A stretch of DNA of 5,366 bases from Deltaproteobacteria bacterium. Its GTDB lineage: Bacteria; Desulfobacterota; DSM-4660; Desulfatiglandales; B25-G16. This document shows, in pieces, positions 1 through 5,274 of the stretch (positions within the stretch are counted from its first letter, which is position 1; every line of letters starts with the position of its first letter). The stretch spans positions 1,214,311 through 1,219,676 of the forward strand of contig CP070752.1 in NCBI GenBank assembly GCA_020348625.1, in the 5' to 3' direction. The notes under the pieces were generated by a model. The model had not been told where the DNA came from, did not search any database, and saw only the letters and a program-made list of their open reading frames with translations. Made by a program: the position numbers and the translations under genes.

Positions 1-179
1 CTTTTAATTAGCCTCCTGTCCTCCTATTCCTCACTAAAGTCCCCTGGCTTTGGTGCCGATACTGTAAGTATCGGCCATCGAAGTCACACGGCATCTGGCG
101 CAGTAAACCAATCGGGCGCCTGAGAAGCGAAATTTGTACTAGCTGCTCTCGAAAGCACCTCGACGGCCAAAACGATATC
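1..179. other. Gene-free leader upstream of the lipoprotein operon
   Basis: No convincing gene lies here. The left 45 bases are pyrimidine-rich on the plus strand and contain two CCTCCT blocks (12-17 and 20-25), which read AGGAGG on the minus strand. A perfect hairpin occupies 55-75. A weaker inverted repeat pairs GGCGC (97-101) with GCGCC (116-120) across a 14-base loop. The reading frame of the first gene is open back to a TAG at 9-11 but has no ATG, GTG or TTG before 180, so I do not extend the gene. I see no good sigma-70 promoter and no strong ribosome binding site before position 180. Confidence 0.6.
55..75. repeat. Perfect 8-bp inverted repeat in operon leader
   Basis: GCCGATAC (55-62) and GTATCGGC (68-75) are exact reverse complements around the 5-base loop TGTAA. 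No T-run follows on the plus strand and no T-run follows on the minus strand, so it is not an intrinsic terminator. It lies 104 bases before the first start codon and could be an operator or an RNA structure in the leader of the lipoprotein operon. I could not match it to a known riboswitch family. Confidence 0.6.
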
Positions 180-869
180 ATGAAAAAAATCCCTGACGAG
201 GATCAATTTGAGTTTGCACGGCAGCGGAACTATTTCCCTTTTCTATCTGTTCTGTGTCTCCTGCTCATAACATTTGGATGTGCTTCACCTGCCTACAGAA
301 CTCATCCGGACTTCACATCTAGAGCAAGGGGATTACAAAAACCCGCCCTCATTCTGGCCGAAGTTAGAATCTATGAGATTTCGCCTGGAGGTGTTGTGCA
401 GGTACGTGATGACTGGTCAAGGGCGGGAAAAGAGAATCTCATTAAGGCGCTGATAGAAGCTTTCATGGGAAAGGGATCTCGAGTAACGCCCCTCACCGTA
501 AATGAGGAAAGCGCGGAAGACGTGAGAGAGATCAAGGCTCTTTACAAGGCAGTGGACAAATCAATGCGGTTGCACGGATACGGCCCGCAACTGTTTCCGG
601 AAAAAAGGAAGCGGTTCGTATATTCCCTGGGTCCAAGTGAGAAAACCCTGTCGCGGCTCGGAGCGGATTCCATGATCTTCATCAGTGGATCTGGGCAGAT
701 CTCCGCCAGCGAACAAAAAACATGTATCAGTATTGCCGTTTCAGATTCGTGTGGGACCATCCTATGGCATTGTGTGAGGCATACTGTGGACCAGTATGAC
801 CTGAGAGGTGTGGAAAGTGCAACAGATTTTGTCGAAGATCTGCTCTCTTCTTTTCCGGAGGTGGGCTGA
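180..869 (+). CDS. Hypothetical lipoprotein, first gene of a three-lipoprotein operon
   Basis: This 229-residue protein has an N-terminal stretch rich in charged residues (1-16), a hydrophobic core (about 19-32) and a plausible lipobox ending at Cys34 (I-T-F-G-C), so it is probably an exported, lipid-anchored envelope protein. The n-region is longer than usual, and the -3 and -2 residues (T, F) are not ideal. After the anchor the protein is soluble, with no further membrane segment. Segments around 62-75 (AEVRIYEISPGGVVQV), 149-152 (SLGP) and 163-175 (ADSMIFISGSGQI) resemble conserved hypothetical lipoproteins I recall from deltaproteobacteria, but I cannot name the family. ATG at 180 is the only start codon in the open frame, although no clear Shine-Dalgarno precedes it. 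The stop TGA shares its last base with the next gene's ATG, indicating translational coupling. The coding call is firm, but the function is unknown. Confidence 0.82.
   Translation: MKKIPDEDQFEFARQRNYFPFLSVLCLLLITFGCASPAYRTHPDFTSRARGLQKPALILAEVRIYEISPGGVVQVRDDWSRAGKENLIKALIEAFMGKGSRVTPLTVNEESAEDVREIKALYKAVDKSMRLHGYGPQLFPEKRKRFVYSLGPSEKTLSRLGADSMIFISGSGQISASEQKTCISIAVSDSCGTILWHCVRHTVDQYDLRGVESATDFVEDLLSSFPEVG
857..861 (+). promoter_or_regulatory. Ribosome binding site of the M48 protease gene
   Basis: GGAGG lies inside the last codons of the upstream lipoprotein gene, 7 bases before the ATG at 869. It fixes the protease start and supports coupled translation, because the upstream stop TGA (867-869) overlaps this ATG by one base. 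Confidence 0.8.
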
Positions 870-2026
870 TGAGATATGCCGCCCTGATGCTCATTGGGTG
901 CCTGGTGGCAGTTGCCTGTTCAACCACGAATCCGGGTCTCGTAAAAGAAGACTCCAGTGTTAAAGATGACGAGCAAAGGCTCTGGCAGCGCTCAATTGAG
1001 GAGCAACAAGTCCTGGACACCAGCGGATTTGTATACCGTGACGCAGAGCTGCGAGAGTATCTGAATGGAATCGTAAGGAGACTCCAACCACCGGAAACCC
1101 ATGACACCATATCATTCAGGATAGTGGTTCTGAAAGATCTCCATCTCAATGCCTTCGCGTATCCGAACGGCGTTATCTACGTCCATGCAGGCATTCTGGC
1201 GCGAGTCGATAACGAGGCCCAGCTTGCAACGCTCCTCGCACACGAGATGGCACATTGCACGCATCGGCACGCCCTAAGGGCCTTTCGGAATTTCAAAAGG
1301 ACAAAGGACAGGATTGCGATTCTCCAGAAACCCGAACCCGCATTGCACCATGAAGACCTCATGTCGCTCCTCGGTTCAACTCGAACTGTAGCAGTGACCG
1401 GATATTCCCAGGACCTCGAAACCGAGGCCGATCTCACAGGCCTTGAGTTTGTGCTGAACGCCGGATACGATCTCAAAGAAGCACCCCGCCTTTTTGAACA
1501 TCTCAAGAGGGAGCTTGTGGAGGAAAAGGCACGGGAGCCGTTTTTCTTCGGGACACATCCAAGCCTTAAGAAACGCATCCAGAACTGCGAAGACTTCCTG
1601 AGAGCTCACTGTCAGGGGCAAGAGGAGGGAGTCAAAAACACCGAGATCTTTCTGAGAAAGGTACAAAGGCTCGTGTTGGAGAATGCCTTGCTTGATCTGA
1701 AGGCGGGCCGATTTCCGTCGGCACAAAGGGGGTTAGAGAAATACTTGACCATTAACCCCCATGACCCGAAAGCCTACTATCTCCTCGGTGAAGTCTGTAG
1801 ACAGCGAGCAAAAGAGAACGATATAGCAAGAGCAAAGGAATACTACAAGAAGGCCATTTTGCTCGATCCATTGTATCCGGAACCGTACAAGGCAGTTGGG
1901 TTGATCTACTATAAGGAGGGGGAGAAACGACTTGCAAGGAGGTCTTTCGAGTCCTGTTTGGCGCTTTCACCCCATGAACCGGACAGAGCGTATATCAGAG
2001 GCTATCTTGAGCAATGTGATGATTAG
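869..2026 (+). CDS. M48-family zinc metalloprotease lipoprotein with C-terminal TPR repeats (BepA-like)
   Basis: This 385-residue protein starts with a short signal peptide and a lipobox ending at Cys17 (A-V-A-C, with Ser18 at +2, compatible with outer-membrane sorting). The M48 catalytic domain spans roughly 35-245. It shows the zinc motif HEMAH (His125, Glu126, His129), followed by the family's ETEAD segment (184-188), in which Glu184 is the expected third zinc ligand. A later THP motif contains His230, the position occupied in E. coli BepA by a regulatory histidine. Residues 265-372 form about three TPR units, with typical endings such as LTINPHDP, ILLDPLYP and LALSPHEP. Protease followed by TPR is the BepA (YfgC) layout. 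BepA degrades stalled LptD and Bam substrates and assists outer-membrane assembly, so that role is an inference here. All catalytic residues are present. The gene overlaps the upstream gene by 1 base and the downstream gene by 8 bases. Other M48 lipoproteins (LoiP-like) lack this TPR tail. Confidence 0.92.
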   Translation: MRYAALMLIGCLVAVACSTTNPGLVKEDSSVKDDEQRLWQRSIEEQQVLDTSGFVYRDAELREYLNGIVRRLQPPETHDTISFRIVVLKDLHLNAFAYPNGVIYVHAGILARVDNEAQLATLLAHEMAHCTHRHALRAFRNFKRTKDRIAILQKPEPALHHEDLMSLLGSTRTVAVTGYSQDLETEADLTGLEFVLNAGYDLKEAPRLFEHLKRELVEEKAREPFFFGTHPSLKKRIQNCEDFLRAHCQGQEEGVKNTEIFLRKVQRLVLENALLDLKAGRFPSAQRGLEKYLTINPHDPKAYYLLGEVCRQRAKENDIARAKEYYKKAILLDPLYPEPYKAVGLIYYKEGEKRLARRSFESCLALSPHEPDRAYIRGYLEQCDD

Positions 2027-2564
2027 ATACTTACTTATTTTGCTGCTTTTTATCCCGGCCTGCGCACCCTGGATAGGGAGTAGGGGTACCTTTGAGTCAC
2101 CTTCTCATCATTTCTCTGTTGATATTCCCCAAACATGGATGAGATTGAAGTGCGATCGCTATCTGCTCATAAGCCAGGACGGTCCCTTTCTGCAATATAT
2201 TCTTGTTCAAGAGCGGCCAATAGCCAGGCCCTTTAGGCATACAAAAAAGAAACTGAGGCGGGGAATGTTACCCCAAGAGGCCGCACAGGTTATCGTTGAC
2301 GAGATCAGCTGTGATCAGTCGGTCTTGGATTTCCAGGTGAAGGAAAATACCCCGGCACGAGTAAACGAATATGACGGTTTTAAGCTCCTCTTTATCCATA
2401 AAAACAGAGACGGCTTGACCTTTAAGACCGTTTATTACGGTTTTCTCATAGGGGATCGCTTCTACAGTGCGCGCTACAATGCTGCAAAACGATACTATTT
2501 TGATAAGGATAGAGCGACCTTTGAAGAGGTCCTTCAAAGCCTTAGGCTAGAACGCCCCACCTGA
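2019..2564 (+). CDS. Small hypothetical lipoprotein, third gene of the operon
   Basis: I place the start at the ATG at 2019, giving 181 residues. This puts a clean signal peptide at the N-terminus (hydrophobic 4-12, lipobox I-P-A-C with Cys15). The longer open frame back to 1932 would run 95 bases inside the protease gene and add a hydrophilic leader that disrupts the signal. The chosen start overlaps the protease stop by 8 bases and has only a weak GAG upstream, so translational coupling is likely. The mature part has about 165 residues. It opens with a stretch like FESPSHHFSVDIPQTW (25-40) and ends with an aromatic, basic segment (137-160) and an acidic-amphipathic helix (FEEVLQSLRL, 168-177). 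The beginning resembles PsbP/DUF1795-like folds that start with a 'F..Y.V.IP..W' strand. This is a weak analogy, not an assignment. Function is unknown. Co-expression suggests a partner or accessory of the protease. Confidence 0.83.
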   Translation: MIRYLLILLLFIPACAPWIGSRGTFESPSHHFSVDIPQTWMRLKCDRYLLISQDGPFLQYILVQERPIARPFRHTKKKLRRGMLPQEAAQVIVDEISCDQSVLDFQVKENTPARVNEYDGFKLLFIHKNRDGLTFKTVYYGFLIGDRFYSARYNAAKRYYFDKDRATFEEVLQSLRLERPT

Positions 2565-2613
2565 GATGCGTTGTGGCTAGCCTACCTTCCACCATCGATC
2601 ACTTTGCCCCCTT

Positions 2614-3909
2614 CTAATGCTTAAATGCCCTCTGGCCGGTGAAAACCATAGTCACCTGGGGGTTGGCCTCGTTACACGCCTCGATGGACTCGAAATCCCT
2701 CAATGAACCTCCCGGATGAACAATAGCCCTAATTCCCTCCTTTATTGCCACATCAACGCCGTCCCTGAAAGGAAAGAAGGCATCCGATACCATGGTTGCG
2801 CCGGTAAGTCCGCCGTGGGCATCTCGAGCCGCCCAATCGATCTCATCCTTGAGTGAGGCATCTTTCTGGCCCTTGTGTGTCTCAGTCTCGAGCTGTTTAT
2901 AGGGAATGCCGTGTCTCTGAAAACAGAGGGCGTCCGCGTATTTGGTGTAGGCCTTGTAAATAGCTATCTCAGCAACCCCAACTCGGTCTTGCTCTCCCGT
3001 TCCAATGCCGATGGTTACCCCGTCCTTGACGTAGATAACGGAGTTTGAGGTAATCCCTTGTTCGACCTGCCAGCCAAAGAGCATATCGGCATATTCATCG
3101 GCAGACGGTTTTCGGGCGATCTCGTAATGTTTTCCCTTGTATTCGGCAGAGGCCAACGCAAAGTCATCCGGTGATTTTATGAGGTTAATGGGTGATTGCT
3201 GTACAATGATCCCGCCATCGATGAGGCTCTTGAAATCAACAAAGCGCTTCTCGCTATAATCGGCTAATTGGTTTATCTTGCTGATTTTCACAATCCTGAG
3301 ATTCGGGCTCTTTGTAAGGATAGAGATGGCGTTTTCCTCAAAATCAGGGGCGGCCACGACCTCAAGGTAATTACGGCTAATTGACTCCGCTGTGTTCAGG
3401 TCGATGGGCCTGTTAAAAACCGCACACCCTCCGAAGGCCGCAATCCGATCAGCCATATTTGCCTTATCATACGCATCGGCAATGGTGGAACCATATGCGA
3501 CGCCACAGGGGTTGTTGTGCTTCACAATGACAACAGCCGGCCCTCGGGAGAGATACTTCAATATATTCAGGGCATTGTCGATATCGGTGAGGTTGATCTT
3601 TCCAGGGTGCTTACCGCTCTGGATCATGTCGTCTTCCGCAATGGCAGAAACCAACCCTTTGCCCGGCTCGATGAAATGACAATCACCCAGAACGAGATTT
3701 CCATTCACCAATTCATAGAGGGCTGATTCCTGGCCTGGGTTCTCACCATACCGAAGGCCTTTCTCGATTAATTCACCGGAGCCTTCATCGGGTATCTTCC
3801 ACGCCCTTTTCCGGTACACCAGTCTTTGATCCCCAAAGCTTATGGTAATCTCAGGGGGAAAATGGTCGTCCATCACCGTTCTGTACATCTTCTTTAGATC
3901 TTCAGCCAT
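2614..3909 (-). CDS. purH: Free-standing AICAR transformylase (PurH C-terminal domain only)
   Basis: This 431-residue protein is phosphoribosylaminoimidazolecarboxamide formyltransferase, which transfers a formyl group from 10-formyl-tetrahydrofolate to AICAR to give FAICAR, the penultimate step of IMP synthesis in the cytosol. Visible AICARFT motifs are RYGENPGQ (53-60), the catalytic KHNNPCG block (Lys130, His131), SNSVIYVKDG (288-297), GIGTGEQDRV (301-310), SDAFFPFRDG (375-384), HPGGSLRD (398-405) and the C-terminal FTGQRAFKH (423-431). Bifunctional PurH carries about 190-200 residues of IMP cyclohydrolase before the RYGENP motif. Here only about 52 precede it, so that domain is absent and IMP cyclohydrolase must be encoded elsewhere. 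The short N-terminus looks like a genuine alternative leader rather than a truncation, since a good ribosome binding site precedes it. The gene is convergent with the lipoprotein operon and downstream of folE2 on the same strand. The purH symbol applies to the transformylase half only; this single-domain form is sometimes given a separate name. Confidence 0.93.
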   Translation of the reverse strand: MAEDLKKMYRTVMDDHFPPEITISFGDQRLVYRKRAWKIPDEGSGELIEKGLRYGENPGQESALYELVNGNLVLGDCHFIEPGKGLVSAIAEDDMIQSGKHPGKINLTDIDNALNILKYLSRGPAVVIVKHNNPCGVAYGSTIADAYDKANMADRIAAFGGCAVFNRPIDLNTAESISRNYLEVVAAPDFEENAISILTKSPNLRIVKISKINQLADYSEKRFVDFKSLIDGGIIVQQSPINLIKSPDDFALASAEYKGKHYEIARKPSADEYADMLFGWQVEQGITSNSVIYVKDGVTIGIGTGEQDRVGVAEIAIYKAYTKYADALCFQRHGIPYKQLETETHKGQKDASLKDEIDWAARDAHGGLTGATMVSDAFFPFRDGVDVAIKEGIRAIVHPGGSLRDFESIEACNEANPQVTMVFTGQRAFKH

Positions 3910-3916
3910 GCAATCG

Positions 3917-3922
3917 CTCCCT
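3917..3922 (-). promoter_or_regulatory. Ribosome binding site of purH
   Basis: On the minus strand AGGGAG lies 7 bases before the ATG at 3909. This supports the short N-terminus of the transformylase and argues against loss of an upstream cyclohydrolase domain by frameshift. Confidence 0.75.
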
Positions 3923-3941
3923 TTTCGTTTTATTAGATTTT

Positions 3942-3967
3942 AAAAAACCTGGTCCTCAGGGCCAGGT
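3942..3967 (-). terminator. Rho-independent terminator, minus strand, upstream of purH
   Basis: On the minus strand ACCTGGCCC (3967-3959), loop TGA and GGACCAGGT (3955-3947) form a 9-bp stem with one G-U pair, followed by a run of T residues (3947-3942). It has the geometry of an intrinsic terminator for transcripts coming from folE2. Its T-run ends only about 32 bases before the purH start codon, so it may instead be, or double as, an attenuator in the purH leader. Confidence 0.75.
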
Positions 3968-3985
3968 CAGAGATAGTAGGCTCTG

Positions 3986-3999
3986 CCTAAAATTTTAGG
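3986..3999. repeat. Perfect 14-bp palindrome CCTAAAATTTTAGG
   Basis: The sequence CCTAAAATTTTAGG is its own reverse complement and lies 76 bases upstream of the purH start. A second short inverted repeat, TAGGC (3977-3981) with GCCTA (3985-3989), shares bases with it, so in RNA the two structures would be mutually exclusive. A dimeric regulator binding site is possible, but this is inference. Confidence 0.5.
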
Positions 4000-4006
4000 A
4001 TACCCA

Positions 4007-4034
4007 AGCTATCAGCTGTTAGCTACCAGCTTAT
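4007..4034 (+). repeat. Four tandem degenerate heptamers (AGCTNNN x4)
   Basis: Four contiguous 7-base units, AGCTATC, AGCTGTT, AGCTACC and AGCTTAT, all share AGCT with exact 7-base periodicity. They form the left end of a segment whose right end (4126-4153) carries a similar array in inverted orientation. Confidence 0.65.
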
Positions 4035-4096
4035 AGGTCAAGAAAAACAGAATAGCGCCGATGTAACAGGCTAAAAGCCATTTGCGGAGCTACCAT

Positions 4097-4121
4097 AAAA
4101 CCATGATCAATATATGGTTTT
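4097..4121. repeat. Perfect 8-bp A/T-rich hairpin inside the heptamer-bounded segment
   Basis: AAAACCAT (4097-4104) and ATGGTTTT (4114-4121) are exact reverse complements around a 9-base loop. A-tracts and T-tracts at the stem base give it a bidirectional terminator-like look, but the stem has only two G-C pairs, so I do not call it a terminator. Confidence 0.5.
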
Positions 4122-4125
4122 TAAT

Positions 4126-4153
4126 AGCTCAAGGCTGAGAGTTGATAGCTTAG
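4126..4153 (-). repeat. Four tandem degenerate heptamers, inverted partner of 4007-4034
   Basis: The plus strand reads as AGCTCAA, GGCTGAG, AGTTGAT and AGCTTAG in 7-base steps. In the alternative phase it is AATAGCT, CAAGGCT, GAGAGTT and GATAGCT, and the last unit matches the reverse complement of the first unit of the left array. It is more degenerate than the left array. Confidence 0.5.
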
Positions 4154-4258
4154 CCAGGACCAATTCGGAAATATGGCATCCCCTTTCAGAAGTGAATCAA
4201 AGCGGGGCCCACTGGACTCGGATACTCACTGACATCTTGTAACACGGCATAAGGCTCA

Positions 4259-5041
4259 TCAGTCAGCACGCGTCGCATTGCCACGCTCTATGTATGCGTA
4301 CGCATTGTGGTTGTGGATGGATTCAAAATTTTCCGACTCAACGGCAAACCATGTGATATTGGGATCTTGATCGAGCTTCTGGGCGATATCCCTGACGATG
4401 TCTTCCACGAATTTCGGGTTTTCATATGCCCTTTCGGTTACATATTTCTCGTCCTCTCTCTTGAGTACGGAATATACGTCACAGGAGGCGGCGTCTTCTA
4501 CCAGCCGAATGAGATCTTCTATCCATATGAATTTCTTGAATCTCACCTGCAATCGAACCTCTCCTCGCTGGTTATGGGCGCCAAAGGAGCTTATCTCACG
4601 TGAACACGGACACAGGGTGGTTATGGGAACCGCTATCATGAGGAGTAAGTCCTTGCGCTCGTTCAGATTACCCTTGAAGGTGCACTGATATTCCATAAGC
4701 CCCTGGCTGTGGGTGACTGGCGAGGACTTCATCACGAAATAGGGAAAGGTCATCTCAATATGGGCGCTTTCAGCGTTAAGCAGCTTCTTCATGGTTGAAA
4801 GAATCTCGTGGAAGTTCTCAATAGAGATCATTCTATCGTGTTCATTCAGGATCTCCACAAACCGGCTCATATGGGTGCCTTTATAATCCCTGGGAAGATT
4901 GACGTACATATTGATCAGAGCCACGGTCTGCTGAGTTTTGGTCGCTTTATCGAGCACGGTTATCGGGTATCGTATGTCCTTGACCCCAACCTTGTCTATT
5001 GCGATGTTGCGATCATCTTTTTCGTTCTGGATATCTTTCAT
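4259..5041 (-). CDS. folE2: GTP cyclohydrolase FolE2 (type IB, DUF198/MptA family)
   Basis: This 260-residue cytosolic enzyme converts GTP to 7,8-dihydroneopterin triphosphate and formate, the entry step to tetrahydrofolate (and, where present, to queuosine precursors). It is of normal family length. Diagnostic motifs are KVGVKDIRYPI (17-27), GTHMSRF (55-61), the active-site block CPCSREISSFGAHNQRG (144-160) with its metal-binding cysteine and histidine, VTERAYENPKFVED (201-214) and SIHNHNAYAYIERG (241-254). FolE2 is unrelated in sequence to classical FolE and, from studied members, can use metals other than zinc. The start at 5041 gives the usual N-terminus. The ribosome binding site is weak: GAG 5 bases upstream, or AGGGG 12 bases upstream. 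A good promoter lies just upstream. The next gene on the strand, purH, uses the folate product of this pathway. No Zur-like operator was recognised. Confidence 0.95.
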   Translation of the reverse strand: MKDIQNEKDDRNIAIDKVGVKDIRYPITVLDKATKTQQTVALINMYVNLPRDYKGTHMSRFVEILNEHDRMISIENFHEILSTMKKLLNAESAHIEMTFPYFVMKSSPVTHSQGLMEYQCTFKGNLNERKDLLLMIAVPITTLCPCSREISSFGAHNQRGEVRLQVRFKKFIWIEDLIRLVEDAASCDVYSVLKREDEKYVTERAYENPKFVEDIVRDIAQKLDQDPNITWFAVESENFESIHNHNAYAYIERGNATRAD

Positions 5042-5074
5042 GACGTCTCAATACCCCTGAATGTTTTGTTGGGA

Positions 5075-5103
5075 AAAATATTATCTAATCCACTTAAAGT
5101 CAA
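5075..5103 (-). promoter_or_regulatory. Sigma-70-like promoter of folE2
   Basis: On the minus strand the -35 box TTGACT (5103-5098, 5 of 6 consensus bases) is followed by a 17-base spacer and the -10 box TATTTT (5080-5075, 4 of 6). Transcription would start near 5068, giving a leader of roughly 27 bases before the folE2 ATG. That position suits a simple housekeeping promoter. Confidence 0.5.
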
Positions 5104-5145
5104 CAGAAAGATAGACTGAAGTAAGAGTGCCCACCGCGACTTCTC

Positions 5146-5185
5146 TATAATTCCCTTGATTTCTTGCGATGAAATACGATATTAA
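5146..5185 (+). promoter_or_regulatory. Candidate promoter region of tRNA-Pro
   Basis: Two alternatives are visible. One is TTGATT (5156-5161) with TATTAA (5180-5185) at 18-base spacing, which would start transcription a few bases before the tRNA. The other is a perfect TATAAT (5146-5151) with no good -35 box, starting about 40 bases before it. The first fits the short leaders typical of tRNA genes better, but both are weak. Confidence 0.3.
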
Positions 5186-5197
5186 TTTTACAGTGTT

Positions 5198-5274
<77 letters not shown>

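Larger units (their letters stand above)
4007..4153. repeat. 147-bp segment bounded by inverted heptamer arrays, possible small non-coding repeat element
   Basis: The two ends are inverted relative to each other. Reading inwards, the outermost 8 bases AAGCTATC (4006-4013) match GATAGCTT (4144-4151) as exact reverse complements, and the arrays continue in 7-base steps with decreasing similarity. The interior is non-coding, contains a second AGCTACCA (4088-4095, also at 4021-4028) and a perfect hairpin at 4097-4121. No target-site duplication is evident and there is no transposase. It may be a MITE- or REP-like element or a decayed palindromic repeat. Copies elsewhere in the genome cannot be seen from here. 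Confidence 0.4.
3910..4258. other. 349-base intergenic region between purH and folE2
   Basis: No protein gene is supportable here. Read on the minus strand from folE2 towards purH, it holds an unremarkable stretch after the folE2 stop, then a segment bounded by inverted heptamer arrays (4153-4007), a perfect 14-bp palindrome (3999-3986), an intrinsic terminator (3967-3942) and the purH ribosome binding site. The A+T-rich interior and hairpin-forming repeats contrast with the flanking genes. I found no clear match to a known riboswitch, including the ZTP (pfl) motif that often precedes purine and folate genes. Confidence 0.6.

Noticed and set aside
727..1149. Minus-strand open frame of 140 codons across the first two lipoprotein genes
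   Set aside because: It is antisense to clearly coding sequence, including part of the M48 domain, and shows no recognisable motif. The other antisense frames at 542-760, 1177-1578, 1376-1726, 1752-1970 and 2268-2537 were rejected for the same reason.
2565..2613. Bidirectional terminator between the converging lipoprotein operon and purH
   Set aside because: GGCTAGCC is a palindrome without a loop, and the GTGG/CCAC pairing has only 4 bp with no T-run, so no terminator is supported in these 49 bases.
4097..4121. Hairpin AAAACCAT...ATGGTTTT as an intrinsic terminator
   Set aside because: The stem contains only two G-C pairs and the loop is 9 bases, so it is too weak. The G+C-rich hairpin at 3947-3967 is the better terminator.
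3910..4258. ZTP (pfl) or other purine/folate riboswitch upstream of purH
   Set aside because: I looked on the minus strand for the conserved CCGCCUGGGC-type core and did not find it. The CCTGGCCC in the terminator stem is only a superficial similarity.
4307..5119. Plus-strand open frames of 96-103 codons opposite folE2
   Set aside because: They overlap the conserved FolE2 motifs on the other strand and have no family features or ribosome binding sites. The plus-strand frames opposite purH (3392-3726) fail in the same way.
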